From contig NZ_FOAX01000001.1 in the NCBI RefSeq assembly GCF_900109775.1, forward strand, positions 1,302,001 to 1,366,000: DNA of 64,000 nucleotides. The letters are read 5' to 3'. Shown here in pieces: positions 18,285 through 29,947 of the stretch. The position numbers were made by a program, and so were the translations under genes. Below the pieces are notes generated by a model. It made no database searches, had not been told where the DNA came from, and was given only the letters and a program-made list of their open reading frames with translations. The DNA is from Pseudoxanthomonas sp. GM95. Lineage in GTDB: Bacteria > Pseudomonadota > Gammaproteobacteria > Xanthomonadales > Xanthomonadaceae. How positions within the stretch are numbered: position 1 is the first letter of the stretch; the number at the start of each line of letters is the position of its first letter.

Positions 18285-19649
18285 TCATGCGTGGTCGACC
18301 GCCGCATCGGGTTCTGGCCCGCCGCCGCGCAGGCTCAGCCAGCACACGCCCATGCCAAGCGCCATCAGCACAACGAACACGCCGGCCACCTGCGGGTTGA
18401 ACCACACCATCGCCACCAGGCACACCACCGCCAGCACCAGCGCGATCGCCGGCACCACCGGATAACCCGGCGCCCTGAAGCTACGTTCCAGGTTCGGCTC
18501 GCTACGACGCAGCTTGAACAGGCTCAGCATGCTCATGATGTACATCACCACCGCGCCGAGGACCGACATGGTGATCATCGCCGCGGTCAGGCTCATGCCC
18601 TGCAGGCTGACAAGGCCGTCGCTGTAGATCGCGGCGATGCCGATGATGCCGCCGGCGATGATCGCGCGGTGCGGGGTCTGGAAGCGCGACAGCTTGGCCA
18701 GCCCGTGCGGCAGGAAGCCCGCGCGCGCCAGTGCGAAGAACTGCCGCGAGTAGCCCAGGATGATGCCGTGGAAGCTGGCCACCAGGCCAAACAAACCGAT
18801 CCACACCAGCATGTGCAGCCAGGTGGAGCTGTTGCCGACCACGGTCTTCATCGCCTGCGGCAGCGGATCGTTGATGTTGCTGAGCGCCTTCCAGTCGCCG
18901 ACGCCGCCAGCCATGATCATCGTGCCGAAGGCCAGCGCCACCAGGGTCAGGATGCCGGCGATGTAGGCCTTGGGGATCGTGCGCTTGGGGTCCTTGGCTT
19001 CCTCGGCGGCCATGGCCGCGCCCTCGATCGCCAGGAAGAACCAGATCGCGAACGGGATGGCCGCGAAGATGCCGGCGATGGCCGCTCCGCTGAAGGCATC
19101 CGAGCCCGCCCAGCCGCCGGCAGCGAAGTTGGCGAAGCTGAAGCCCGGCGCGACCACGCCCATGAACACCAGCAGCTCGATCACCGCCAGCACCGTGACC
19201 ACCAGTTCGAAAGTGGCGGCGATGCTTACGCCGAGGATGTTCAAGGTCATGAACACGATGTACGCGCCGACGGCCGCGGTCTTGGGGTCTAGCCCCGGGA
19301 ACTGCACGTTGAGGTAGGCGCCGATGGCCATCGAGATCGACGGCGGGGCGAACACGAACTCGATCAGCGTCGCGATGCCGGCCACCATCCCGCCGGTCGC
19401 ACCGAACGCACGCCAGCTATAGGCGAACGGGCCGCCCGCGTGCGGGATGGCGGTGGTCAGTTCGGTGAAGCTGAAGATGAAGCAGGTGTACATCGCGGCC
19501 ACCACCAGCGTGGTGACCAGGAAGCCCAACGTGCCGGCCACGCCCCAGCCGTAACTCCAGCCGAAGTATTCGCCGGAGATCACCAGGCCCACGGCGATGC
19601 CCCACAGATGCAGGGTGCCCAGGGTGGGTTTGAGTTGTTCGTTCGACAT
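18285..19649 (-). CDS. eat: Ethanolamine permease
   Basis: 454 aa APC-superfamily transporter with about 12 hydrophobic segments. GIAVGLVISGEYFGWSYG is the first membrane segment with the substrate-binding loop, and AIEGAAMAAEEAKDPKRTIP is the typical APC loop around residue 220. The match to ethanolamine permeases, and its position directly in front of eutBC, support the substrate. The ATG at 19649 is favoured because GGAG ends 9 bases upstream; an ATG at 19658 would touch that site. The first gene of the operon. No microcompartment shell genes follow, so acetaldehyde is released in the cytosol. Confidence 0.93.
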   Translation of the reverse strand: MSNEQLKPTLGTLHLWGIAVGLVISGEYFGWSYGWGVAGTLGFLVTTLVVAAMYTCFIFSFTELTTAIPHAGGPFAYSWRAFGATGGMVAGIATLIEFVFAPPSISMAIGAYLNVQFPGLDPKTAAVGAYIVFMTLNILGVSIAATFELVVTVLAVIELLVFMGVVAPGFSFANFAAGGWAGSDAFSGAAIAGIFAAIPFAIWFFLAIEGAAMAAEEAKDPKRTIPKAYIAGILTLVALAFGTMIMAGGVGDWKALSNINDPLPQAMKTVVGNSSTWLHMLVWIGLFGLVASFHGIILGYSRQFFALARAGFLPHGLAKLSRFQTPHRAIIAGGIIGIAAIYSDGLVSLQGMSLTAAMITMSVLGAVVMYIMSMLSLFKLRRSEPNLERSFRAPGYPVVPAIALVLAVVCLVAMVWFNPQVAGVFVVLMALGMGVCWLSLRGGGPEPDAAVDHA

Positions 19650-20010
19650 CAGGCGCATCTCCGAAGCAAGGGGGGAGGAGATGGAGCGCGGCGCGGAGGC
19701 CGGCTCCTGGACGCTACTGGATTTCGACTGCATGCCCGGCGCGCGCGGCGGCCTGGCGGATCGTGCGGGTGGTCGGCGTCCTGCCGGACTGCAGGGATGA
19801 CAAGGCGGTCAGCGATCGGACGCCCGTCTCGGTTATACACAACAAAACGCCCGCGGCACAGGCGGGCGTTGGGTAGGCGACGCGCGGGAAACGGGTAGGT
19901 TTCGCCGGTGAATCGCATGCGCCCGCTGTCGCGATGCACATGGCGTTTCCGGGCATCTTTCGGGTGCGTTGGACGCGCCGCAGCGCGAATCGATGACGAA
20001 ACCGCGGGCG
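19650..20010. other. Intergenic region upstream of the ethanolamine operon
   Basis: 361 bases without a convincing gene. It holds the terminator for the minus-strand peptidase gene (19841-19870) and must contain the eat promoter, but no good -35/-10 pair and no -24/-12 element was found. A TATAAC at 19832-19837 on the minus strand is the only AT-rich candidate and lacks a -35. Confidence 0.5.
19841..19870 (-). terminator. Intrinsic terminator after the M23 peptidase gene
   Basis: On the minus strand, a 9-bp stem (AACGCCCGC/GCGGGCGTT, 7-base loop) is followed by TTTTGTTGTG. It is about 140 bases past the stop at 20011 and also insulates the ethanolamine operon from upstream transcription. Confidence 0.75.
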
Positions 20011-20859
20011 TTAAGGCTTGCCGCGCTCCAGCACCAAGAGCGGATCGATGCGCACATCGAACCAGCTCATGCCCCAATGCAGATGCGGCCCGGTCGCGCG
20101 TCCGGTGGCGCCCACCGCGCCGATCACCTGGCCCTGGCTGATGCGGTCGCCGACCTTCACGTCGATGCGCGACAGGTGCAGGAAGTTGGAGCTGACGCCG
20201 TAGCCGTGGTCCAGCAGGATCGTGCCGCCGGTGAGGTAAAGATCCGGCGCGGCGAAGGTGACGATGCCTGCCGCCGGTGCCTTGACCGGGGTGCCGGTCG
20301 GCACCGCGATATCCATGCCCGAATGCCCGGCGGGCGAGGGCTGGCCGTTGTAGACGCGCGCATTGCCGAAGCGGCCGCTGATCCGGCCCTGCACCGGCCA
20401 CACGAAGGGCGCGACGAAGTCGGTGCGGTCGTCGTCGCGATCGCGCGCGGCCGTGACCTGGGCCTGTTCGCGCTGGATGCGTGCGGCGATCTCCGGCGGC
20501 GGGTTCACGCTTTTCGGCGGCACGCCATTGACGCGCTCGGTCGGCCAGTCGCGCGCGGTGACCGCAATCGACACGGCCTGCGCGGCAGCGCCCGGTGCAG
20601 TGACCTGCACCTGCAGCGGGCCGGCTTCGTTACGGCCGACGCCGAACACCACCGTGCCGTAGTTGCTGACACGCAACGTCTTGCCGGCATAGCGCACCTG
20701 GCTGCCGGGCGCGACCTTGCCGAACACCAGCGCGCCCTGCGAGACCGAGGTGGGAAACACCGCCTGCGTCGTGTCCTGCGCCAACGCCATTGGCGTGGCC
20801 GCGATCACGCCGGCGCCGCCGGCCATGGCCAGCAGCAGGCCCAGCCACACCGCCCTCAT
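20011..20859 (-). CDS. M23-family peptidase (LytM/peptidoglycan endopeptidase)
   Basis: 282 aa with a signal peptide (VWLGLLLAMAGGAGVIAATPMALAQ ends near residue 28, given here by its ends: V at 4, Q at about 28). A middle beta-rich region resembles the domain preceding many LytM proteins. The C-terminal LytM domain has GRFGNARVYNG, HSGMDIAVPTG (His and Asp zinc ligands), and GPHLHWGMSWF (HxH). With all zinc ligands present it should be an active periplasmic endopeptidase. The ATG at 20859 overlaps the pyrC stop (ATGA), so the two are translationally coupled although their functions are unrelated. Confidence 0.9.
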   Translation of the reverse strand: MRAVWLGLLLAMAGGAGVIAATPMALAQDTTQAVFPTSVSQGALVFGKVAPGSQVRYAGKTLRVSNYGTVVFGVGRNEAGPLQVQVTAPGAAAQAVSIAVTARDWPTERVNGVPPKSVNPPPEIAARIQREQAQVTAARDRDDDRTDFVAPFVWPVQGRISGRFGNARVYNGQPSPAGHSGMDIAVPTGTPVKAPAAGIVTFAAPDLYLTGGTILLDHGYGVSSNFLHLSRIDVKVGDRISQGQVIGAVGATGRATGPHLHWGMSWFDVRIDPLLVLERGKP

Positions 20860-22205
20860 CGGTCGAATTCCAGGCGCAGACCCTTGGGCGTGCCGACCAG
20901 CTGCTCGCCATTCCACACCATGCGACCGTTGACCCAGGTGCCGGCGACCCGGTGATGGAAGGTGGTGCCTTCGAACGGCGACCACTCGCACTTGGACAGC
21001 ACGTCCTCGCGGTTGACGGTCAGGTCTTCCTCGTCGACCAGTACCAGGTCGGCCCAATAGCCTTCGCGCAGGAAGCCGCGTTCCTTGACGTCGAACAATT
21101 GCGCCGGGGCGTGGGCGAACTTCTGCACGATCTGGGTGACCGAGAGTTTCTTCTCATGCACCCGCTCCAGCGCGGCCAGCAGCGCGTACTGCACCAGCGG
21201 CAGGCCGCCGGGCGCCTTGGTGTAGTCGTCCTGCGACTTCTCCATCAGCGTGTGCGGCGCATGGTCGGTGGCCAGCACGTCGATGACGTTCTCGGCCACG
21301 GCCTTGATCAACGCAATACGGTCGGCCGGGTCCTTGATCGCCGGATTGCACTTGATGAGGTTGCCCAGGCGCGCGTAATCGCGGCGATCGAAGTGCAGGA
21401 AGTGGACGCAGGTTTCGGCGGTGATCCGTTTGCGCGTGCCGTCCTTGTCCACCAGCGGGCCGGGCTTGAACAGCGCCAGTTCCTGCGAGGTGGAGATGTG
21501 CAGCACATGCAGGCGGGTGTTGTGCCGGTTCGCCAGCGACAGCGCCAGGCGGGTGGAGGCGATGCAGGCCTCGCGCGAGCGGATGTCCGGATGGAACTCG
21601 ACCGGAATGTCGTTGCCGTACTGCGCCCGGTATTTCTCCAGGTTGGCGGCGATCATCGGCGTGTCTTCGCAGTGCGTGATGATCGGCACCGGCGTGTCGC
21701 GGAAGATCGCATCCAGCGTGTCGAGGTTGTCCACCAGCATGTTGCCGGTCGAGGCGCCCATGAACACCTTCACCCCGGGCGTGGCCCTGGGGTCGGTGGC
21801 CTGGATGTCGGCCAGGTTGTCGTTGCTGGCGCCCATGTAGAAGCCGTGGTTGGCCCAGGCGCGCCCCTGCGCGCTGGCGTACTTGGCTTCCAGCGCCTGC
21901 GCATTCAGCGTTGGCGGGTTGGTGTTGGGCATGTCCATGAAGCTGGTCAGCCCGCCGGCGACGGCCGCAGCCGATTCGGTGGCGATGTCGCCCTTGTGGG
22001 TCAGGCCGGGCTCGCGGAAATGCACCTGGCTGTCGATCATGCCGGGCATCAGCCAGCGCCCACCGGCCTCGATCACGTTGTCTCCGGCGCCGGGCGTGAT
22101 CTTGCTGGCGATCCTGGTGATGCGCCCTTGTTCGAACCGCAAATCGCCTTCGGTCACCTGGCCCTCGTTCACCAGGCGGGCGTTGACGATCACGGTCGCG
22201 GGCAT
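20856..22205 (-). CDS. pyrC: Dihydroorotase (class I)
   Basis: 449 aa amidohydrolase of pyrimidine synthesis that closes carbamoyl-aspartate to dihydroorotate. Motifs are [15 protein letters not shown] (HxH), [18 protein letters not shown] (Lys of the metal site), [19 protein letters not shown] and [13 protein letters not shown]. The long class I form also fits allantoinase-like relatives, but the order and the absence of purine-catabolism genes favour dihydroorotase. The start ATG at 22205 overlaps the end of yidD by 16 bases. Transcribed as yidD-pyrC-M23 peptidase. Confidence 0.9.
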   Translation of the reverse strand: MPATVIVNARLVNEGQVTEGDLRFEQGRITRIASKITPGAGDNVIEAGGRWLMPGMIDSQVHFREPGLTHKGDIATESAAAVAGGLTSFMDMPNTNPPTLNAQALEAKYASAQGRAWANHGFYMGASNDNLADIQATDPRATPGVKVFMGASTGNMLVDNLDTLDAIFRDTPVPIITHCEDTPMIAANLEKYRAQYGNDIPVEFHPDIRSREACIASTRLALSLANRHNTRLHVLHISTSQELALFKPGPLVDKDGTRKRITAETCVHFLHFDRRDYARLGNLIKCNPAIKDPADRIALIKAVAENVIDVLATDHAPHTLMEKSQDDYTKAPGGLPLVQYALLAALERVHEKKLSVTQIVQKFAHAPAQLFDVKERGFLREGYWADLVLVDEEDLTVNREDVLSKCEWSPFEGTTFHHRVAGTWVNGRMVWNGEQLVGTPKGLRLEFDR

Positions 22206-22453
22206 TTGCAGGATCCTGAGTGCGAAGATGAATGGGGCGCGTCGGGCACCGGGTCATACCCACCGGGATGAAACGGGTGGCAGCGGCCCACGCGGGCGGC
22301 GGCCATCCAGCTGCCGCGCAGCACGCCGAAGCGGGCGATGGCGTCCATCGCATAGACCGAGCAACTGGGCTCGAAGCGGCAGCGCGGTCCCAGCAGGGGG
22401 CTGATGAAGCGCTTGTAGCCGCGCAATAGAGCAATGAGTGCGCGCTGGAGCAT
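22190..22453 (-). CDS. yidD: Membrane protein insertion efficiency factor YidD
   Basis: 87 aa. The complete family signature is visible: [34 protein letters not shown] and [17 protein letters not shown]. YidD is a small peripheral membrane protein assisting YidC-mediated insertion. It normally lies in the rpmH-rnpA-yidD-yidC cluster; here it is next to pyrC. The ATG at 22453 is chosen because it begins directly at the conserved amphipathic helix; a longer frame runs into the dksA promoter region. Confidence 0.93.
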   Translation of the reverse strand: MLQRALIALLRGYKRFISPLLGPRCRFEPSCSVYAMDAIARFGVLRGSWMAAARVGRCHPFHPGGYDPVPDAPHSSSHSGSCKCPRP

Positions 22454-22486
22454 GGCCCGATGATAAGCGATGGTCCCGCCACGTGG

Positions 22487-22515
22487 TTGCCCCCCCTGCG
22501 TGGGTGAGCTATAAA
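22487..22515 (+). promoter_or_regulatory. Sigma-70 promoter of dksA
   Basis: TTGCCC at 22487-22492 and TATAAA at 22510-22515, with 17-base spacing. Transcription would begin near 22522, leaving a leader of about 36 bases before the GTG start at 22558. The promoter lies between the divergent yidD and dksA genes. Confidence 0.7.
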
Positions 22516-22557
22516 GGCCCGCTTTTCCCGGCCCGGGAATCATCAAGGACGCTGTTC

Positions 22558-23565
22558 GTGGCAGCCAAGAAACTTGCAAAACCGGCCGCAAAGGCCGTCA
22601 AGTCGCCCGCCGTTGCGAAGAAAACGCCCGTTGCCAAGGCTCCGGCCAAACAGGCACCGGCGAAGAAGGCCGCGCCCGCGGTCGCCAAGAAACCGGCGGT
22701 GACCAAGACCGCACCTGCGAAAAAGCCCACGAACACTGCAACGACCGCCAAACCCGCGGCCGTGAAGAAGCCGGCGCCCGCGCCGGCCAAGAAGGCCGCG
22801 GCAGGGAAGCCCGCGCCCAAGCCCGCACCGAAGCCGGTCGCCAAGACCGCTCCGGCCAAATCCGCTCCCGCCAAGGCCGTCGGCCGCAGCGAGGCCGCGC
22901 CGGTGAAGACCGCCGCCACGCCTGCGCCTGCCGCTTCGCCCAAGGCTGCTCCTGCAAAGACTCCTGTGCCCGCTTCCAAGACCCCCTCGAAAACCACCAA
23001 GACCGCAACGCCGGCCAAGCCCGTCGTCCCCGCCAAGCCCGCCGCTGCCCGCGTGACCGGCAAGATCGCCGTGGCGGTCGCCGCGCGCGCGCCCGAGCCC
23101 GTGCTGAAGAGCAAGGTGCGCAAGGTCGACTACAGCGTCGACGAGGCCACCGGCCGTCCGCAGCTGCCCGCCGGCTACAAGCCCAAGGGTGACGAGGAAT
23201 ACATGAGCCCGCTGCAGCTGGAGTACTTCCGCCAGCGCCTGATGAGCTGGCGCGCCGACCTGGTGGAAGAATCCAAGCAGACCATCGAAAACCTCAAGGA
23301 CGAAGTGCGCGACGTCGGCGATGAAGCCGAACGTGCCACCCGCGAAACCGAGAACTCGCTGGAACTGCGCACCCGCGACCGCTACCGCAAGCTGATCGGC
23401 AAGATCGATTCCACGCTCAAGCGCCTGGAAGCCGGCGACTACGGCTATTGCGTCGACACCGGCGAAGAAATCGGCCTGGAGCGCCTGGAGGCGCGCCTGA
23501 CCGCCGAGCGCACCCTGGACGCGCAGGAACGCTGGGAACACCTGCAGAAGCAGCAGGGCGACTGA
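22558..23565 (+). CDS. dksA: RNA polymerase-binding protein DksA with long Lys/Ala/Pro-rich N-terminus
   Basis: 335 aa from a GTG start, with AAGGA 8 bases upstream. Residues 1 to about 175 are almost only Lys, Ala, Pro and Thr in short AKKPA-like repeats, resembling the tail of histone H1. The DksA domain begins near residue 215 ([14 protein letters not shown]) and contains the coiled-coil tip (Asp255, Glu258, corresponding to the two aspartates of E. coli DksA), [17 protein letters not shown] and GDYGYC. Only one of the four zinc cysteines remains (Cys298; the others are Thr, Leu and Ala), as in other cysteine-poor DksA proteins. E. coli DksA is 151 aa. It mediates ppGpp-dependent control of transcription; the role of the tail is unknown. 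Confidence 0.92.
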   Translation: MAAKKLAKPAAKAVKSPAVAKKTPVAKAPAKQAPAKKAAPAVAKKPAVTKTAPAKKPTNTATTAKPAAVKKPAPAPAKKAAAGKPAPKPAPKPVAKTAPAKSAPAKAVGRSEAAPVKTAATPAPAASPKAAPAKTPVPASKTPSKTTKTATPAKPVVPAKPAAARVTGKIAVAVAARAPEPVLKSKVRKVDYSVDEATGRPQLPAGYKPKGDEEYMSPLQLEYFRQRLMSWRADLVEESKQTIENLKDEVRDVGDEAERATRETENSLELRTRDRYRKLIGKIDSTLKRLEAGDYGYCVDTGEEIGLERLEARLTAERTLDAQERWEHLQKQQGD

Positions 23566-23590
23566 TCGCCTGGCGCGATTGTCATCAAAC

Positions 23591-23619
23591 AAAAAGCCCC
23601 GCGATTGCGGGGTTTTTTT
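23591..23619. terminator. Bidirectional terminator after dksA
   Basis: CCCCGC/GCGGGG stem with a GATT loop, AAAAA on the left and seven T on the right. It ends dksA on the plus strand and can also stop transcripts coming from metH on the minus strand. Confidence 0.85.
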
Positions 23620-23639
23620 GTGGGCGATGTTTTGGGACT

Positions 23640-23727
23640 TGTGGGAGCCGATTCATCGGCGATGTGGCTTTACAGGCAAGGCCACGTCGCTGCTGATGGC
23701 CCGAGGCCACGTTGACCAGCTCCCACA
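23640..23727. repeat. Palindromic intergenic repeat, TGTGGGAGC family
   Basis: TGTGGGAGCCGATTCATCGG at 23640 is followed by CGATG; a short inverted end GCTCCCACA lies at 23719-23727. The same element, better preserved, is at 54241-54310. Only the outer 9 bases of the right arm remain here. Confidence 0.6.
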
Positions 23728-23748
23728 GTAGCGGCTCCTGCGACCACA

Positions 23749-26436
<2,688 letters not shown>

Positions 26437-26478
26437 ACGGCGACCAGAATCGGGTGGCGGTGCAAGTGCAGTGGAGAA

Positions 26479-27591
26479 TCAGGCGGCGTCGGCAAGACGC
26501 TGCGGCAGCGCACGCGGCGGCAGGCCGGCAACGGCATTGGCGATCGCGCGGATGTGGTCGGGCGAACTGCCGCAGCAGCCGCCCACCATGTTGAGCAGGC
26601 CGGCGCTGGCGAACTCGTGCAGCGTCTCGGCCATCTCTTCCGGCGTCTCGTCATACTCGCCGAAGGCGTTGGGCAGGCCGGCGTTGGGGTGCGCGCTGAT
26701 GTAGCAGTCGGCCACATTCGAGAGCGTCTCGATGTGCGGCCGCAGGTCGCGCGCGCCCAGCGCGCAGTTGAGCCCGATCGACAGTGGCCGCGCGTGCATC
26801 AGCGAGGTGTAGAACGCTTCGGCCGTCTGCCCGGACAGGGTGCGGCCGGAGGCATCGGTGATCGTGCCGGAGATCATCACCGGCAGGCGCGCGCCGCGCG
26901 TGTCGAAGACTTCCTCGATGGCGAACAGCGCGGCCTTGGCGTTGAGCGTGTCGAAGATGGTCTCGACCATGATCGTGTCGGCGCCGCCGTCGATCAGGCC
27001 TTCGATGGCTTCGCGATAGGTCTCGCGCAGCGCATCGAAGCTGGTATTGCGAAAGCCCGGGTCGTTGACGTCCGGGCTGATGGACGCGGTGCGGCTGGTC
27101 GGCCCGAGCACGCCGATGACGAAGCGCGGCTTGTCTGGCGTCTTGGCTTCGATGGCGTCGCAACAGGCACGGGCGATGCGCGCGCCTTCCTTGTTCAATT
27201 CGTAGACCAGGTGTTCCAGGTAATAGTCGGCCTGGCTGACCGAGGTCGCGTTGAAGGTGTTGGTCTCCAGCAAATCAGCACCCGCTTCCAGATAGGCGGT
27301 GTGCACGCCGGCGATCACCTGCGGATTGCTGAGCAGCAGCAGGTCGTTGTTGCCCTTGAGGTCGTGGCCGTGGTCGCAGCCCGGGCCGTGCACGTGGCCT
27401 TCTTCGACGTGTGTGCTGTCGAAGCCGCCGGCGAAGCGTTCGCCGCGGTAGTCGGCTTCTTCCAGCTTGTGGCGCTGGATCATGGTGCCCATCGCGCCAT
27501 CGATGATCAGGATGCGGCTGGCCAGCGCTTCCAGCAGCCGCTGGGTGCGGGCGGGATTGAGCCAGGGCAGGGCTTGGGTGGTCATGCTCAT
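26479..27591 (-). CDS. metH: Methionine synthase, homocysteine-binding subunit
   Basis: 370 aa homocysteine S-methyltransferase barrel matching the first module of Met[51 protein letters not shown], the zinc cysteine in [10 protein letters not shown] and the pair in [13 protein letters not shown] His-rich insertion (residues 61-76, with five His and Cys72) is placed where E. coli MetH has only a few residues. GAGGA precedes the ATG at 27591 by 7 bases; an ATG two codons later is possible. It is transcribed between the ArsR-type regulator (10 bases away) and the rest of MetH, so the three form one operon. Confidence 0.94.
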   Translation of the reverse strand: MSMTTQALPWLNPARTQRLLEALASRILIIDGAMGTMIQRHKLEEADYRGERFAGGFDSTHVEEGHVHGPGCDHGHDLKGNNDLLLLSNPQVIAGVHTAYLEAGADLLETNTFNATSVSQADYYLEHLVYELNKEGARIARACCDAIEAKTPDKPRFVIGVLGPTSRTASISPDVNDPGFRNTSFDALRETYREAIEGLIDGGADTIMVETIFDTLNAKAALFAIEEVFDTRGARLPVMISGTITDASGRTLSGQTAEAFYTSLMHARPLSIGLNCALGARDLRPHIETLSNVADCYISAHPNAGLPNAFGEYDETPEEMAETLHEFASAGLLNMVGGCCGSSPDHIRAIANAVAGLPPRALPQRLADAA

Positions 27592-27601
27592 GCGGAAGTC
27601 C

Positions 27602-28531
27602 TCACGGCTTGATGCCGGTCAGCGACAGCACTTCGAAGTGCGGCGGACGGCGTTCGCGGGTGACGGTGTGCAGGTTGGTCGCAGTCAGGCCGGCGGCTTC
27701 GGTAAACGCGGTCAGCTCGACGTCGGTGAAACCCAGGTTGACGTGGCCGTAGGCCTGCACGACCGGTTGGTGTTCGTGCCGGGCCAGCGAGCTGATCAGC
27801 ACCTTGCCGCCGGGGCGCAGCACGCGCGCGGCTTCGGCCACGGCGCGGGCCGGATCGCTGGAGTAGGTCAGCGCATGCATCAGCACGACCAGATCGAAGC
27901 TGGCATCGTCGAAGGGCAGCGCGTGCATGTCGCCCTCGCGCACTTCGACATTCGGAAAACGGCGCAGGCGTTCGCCCGCGGCGGCAACCACGCGGGCGCT
28001 GGTGTCCACGCACACGTAGCGGCTGGAATGCGGCGAGAGCAGCTCGGCCAGCACGCCATCGCCGGAGGCGATGTCCAGCACGTCGCGGGTTTCCAGCAAG
28101 GGCAGGGCGGTGCGCGCCAGCGCTTCCCAGGTGCGTCCTGGGGAGTAGTGGCGCTCCATGTCGCCGGCGACGGTGTCGGCCCAGTTCTGGGTGGCGGCGC
28201 GGGCGGCCAGGACCTCGGCCACGCGCTCGGCGTCCTGGCGCAGCAGCGGGTCGTCGCTGCCTGCCCGCAAGCTGCGCCACAGGTCGCGCTGGGCGGCGTC
28301 CAGGTTGTCTTCGTCGAAGCGGTAGTAAGCCGACACGCCTGCGCGGCGGTCACGGACCAGGCCGGCGTCCTTGAGCTTGGCCAGGTGCGTGGACACGCGC
28401 GGCTGGGCCAGGCGGGTGATCGCCGACAGCTCGGCCACGGTCAGTTCCTCGCCGGCCAACAGGGCGAGCAGGCGGACGCGGGTGGCGTCGGCAAAGACCT
28501 TCAGGCGCGCCGACCAGGCTTCCAGATCCAT
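27602..28531 (-). CDS. ArsR-family regulator fused to a SAM-dependent methyltransferase domain (SahR-like)
   Basis: 309 aa. Residues about 1-95 are a winged helix of the ArsR type ([35 protein letters not shown]). Residues about 140-300 form a class I methyltransferase fold with [31 protein letters not shown] and [11 protein letters not shown]. The usual ArsR metal cysteines are absent. Such fusions next to metH resemble SahR, an ArsR-type regulator that senses S-adenosylhomocysteine; here the methyltransferase domain could be the ligand sensor. It is the first gene of the operon with the two metH genes, and a 24-bp palindrome lies 6 bases before its ATG, suggesting autoregulation. The sensor role is inference. 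Confidence 0.85.
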   Translation of the reverse strand: MDLEAWSARLKVFADATRVRLLALLAGEELTVAELSAITRLAQPRVSTHLAKLKDAGLVRDRRAGVSAYYRFDEDNLDAAQRDLWRSLRAGSDDPLLRQDAERVAEVLAARAATQNWADTVAGDMERHYSPGRTWEALARTALPLLETRDVLDIASGDGVLAELLSPHSSRYVCVDTSARVVAAAGERLRRFPNVEVREGDMHALPFDDASFDLVVLMHALTYSSDPARAVAEAARVLRPGGKVLISSLARHEHQPVVQAYGHVNLGFTDVELTAFTEAAGLTATNLHTVTRERRPPHFEVLSLTGIKP

Positions 28532-28536
28532 GATCC

Positions 28537-28560
28537 ATCTCTATATCGCGATACGGAGAT
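28537..28560 (-). promoter_or_regulatory. Palindromic operator of the regulator-metH operon
   Basis: ATCTC-2-TATCGCGATA-2-GAGAT is a near-perfect 24-bp palindrome, with only the TA/CG dinucleotides unpaired. It is 6-29 bases upstream of the regulator start codon and about 95 bases from the divergent acyl-CoA dehydrogenase. Position and symmetry fit an ArsR-family dimer site. Confidence 0.7.
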
Positions 28561-28654
28561 ATTTTGACGGCGATGCGGGTTGCGGTCAATTCCATACGCA
28601 GCCGCATGGTGTGTGGCTACAATGCGGCCATCGCATCTTTTGGAGGGGAAGACC

Positions 28655-29803
28655 GTGGATTTCGGATACACCGACGAGCAGCTGATGATCCAGGACGTGG
28701 CCCGCCGGATCGCGCAGGAAAAGATCGCCCCCAGCGCCGAGCACTTCGACAAGGTTGGCGAATTCCCGCTGGAGAACATCCAGCTGCTGGGCGAGAACGG
28801 CCTGATGGGCATCGAGGTGCCCGAGGAATACGGCGGCGCCGGCATGGACCCGATCAGCTACGTGCTGGCGATGATCGAGGTGGCCGCCGGCGATGCCGCG
28901 CACTCGACCATCATGTCGGTCAACAACTCGCTGTACTGCTCGGGGATCCTCAAGTTCGGCAACGAGGAGCAGAAGCAGCACTACGTGCGCGCGGTCGCCG
29001 AGGGCAGCCAGATCGGCGCCTTCGCCCTGACCGAGCCGCAGTCCGGGTCCGATGCCACGGCCATGCGCTGCCGCGCGGTCAAGCAGGACGACGGCACGTT
29101 CGTGATCAACGGCAAGAAGAGCTGGATCACCTCGGGTCCGGTGGCCAAGTACATCGTGTTGTTCGCGATGACCGCGCCGGACAAGGGCGCCAAGGGCATC
29201 ACCGCCTTCCTCATCGACACCGACAAGCCGGGCTTCGGCCGCGGCAAGACCGAGCCGAAGTTGGGCATCCGCGCCTCGGCCACCTGCGAAATCGAGTTCA
29301 ACGACTACGTCGCCCAGCCGGCCGAGGTGCTGGGCGTGGAAGGCGAAGGCTTCAAGATCGCGATGGGCGTGCTGGACGCCGGCCGCATCGGCATCGCCTC
29401 GCAGGCCATTGGCATTGCGCGCGCCGCGTACGAGGCGACGCTGGACTACGTGAAGGAACGCAAGGCTTTCGGCGCGCCGATCGGCACCTTCCAGATGACC
29501 CAGGCCAAGATCGCCGACATGAAGTGCAAGCTCGATGCATCGCTGTTGCTGACGCTGCGCGCGGCCTGGCTGAAGGGGCAGGGCAAGAAGTTCAGCAGCG
29601 AAGCGGCGGTCGCCAAGCTCACCGCTTCCGAAGCGGCGATGTGGATCACGCACCAGGCCGTACAGATCCACGGTGGCATGGGCTACTCGAAGGAGATGCC
29701 GCTGGAGCGGTACTTCAGGGACGCCAAGATCACCGAGATCTACGAAGGCACCTCGGAGATCCAGCGCCTGGTGATCGCACGCGGGGAAACGGGTTTGCGC
29801 TGA
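28655..29803 (+). CDS. Acyl-CoA dehydrogenase
   Basis: 382 aa flavoenzyme catalysing alpha-beta dehydrogenation of an acyl-CoA. Visible features are FALTEPQSGSDATAM (FAD/substrate loop), WITSGPVAKYIVL, the catalytic-base region YEGTSEIQRLVIAR near residue 370 and GGMGYSKEMPLERYFRD. The GTG at 28655 has GGAGG 8 bases upstream and starts the conserved VDFGYTDEQ; an upstream ATG in the same frame would lack a ribosome binding site. The family members most like it act on short-chain or branched-chain substrates, but chain length cannot be fixed here. It is divergent from the regulator-metH operon and ends at a terminator. Confidence 0.92.
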   Translation: MDFGYTDEQLMIQDVARRIAQEKIAPSAEHFDKVGEFPLENIQLLGENGLMGIEVPEEYGGAGMDPISYVLAMIEVAAGDAAHSTIMSVNNSLYCSGILKFGNEEQKQHYVRAVAEGSQIGAFALTEPQSGSDATAMRCRAVKQDDGTFVINGKKSWITSGPVAKYIVLFAMTAPDKGAKGITAFLIDTDKPGFGRGKTEPKLGIRASATCEIEFNDYVAQPAEVLGVEGEGFKIAMGVLDAGRIGIASQAIGIARAAYEATLDYVKERKAFGAPIGTFQMTQAKIADMKCKLDASLLLTLRAAWLKGQGKKFSSEAAVAKLTASEAAMWITHQAVQIHGGMGYSKEMPLERYFRDAKITEIYEGTSEIQRLVIARGETGLR

Positions 29804-29826
29804 AACGTGCGTGTCATGTCCGTCTG

Positions 29827-29858
29827 CCGATGGCTCCGTAAGGCGCCATCGGTGTTTT
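29827..29858 (+). terminator. Terminator after acyl-CoA dehydrogenase
   Basis: An 8-bp stem CCGATGGC/GCCATCGG with a 10-base loop is followed by TGTTTT, 24 bases after the stop codon at 29803. Confidence 0.65.
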
Positions 29859-29947
29859 CGGGGCGTCGATTCCGTGGTGCATTCGAGGGTTTGTGTCGGC
29901 GATGACACAGCAGAATCGCCGGTCCCCCGAGAGCAAAAGGAGTTGTC

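Noticed and set aside
22126-22140. TTGTTCGAACCGC as a T-psi-C loop of a tRNA
   Set aside because: It lies inside pyrC and no cloverleaf can be built around it.
26437-26478. The metH split as a frameshift or sequencing error
   Set aside because: Each half has its own start and stop, there is a 42-base gap, and both halves are complete at module boundaries. A true split is more likely.
26437-28655. Cobalamin or SAM riboswitch upstream of the metH genes
   Set aside because: The regulator begins 6 bases from the palindrome, leaving no leader long enough, and no riboswitch core motifs were seen; the same is true upstream of the ethanolamine genes.
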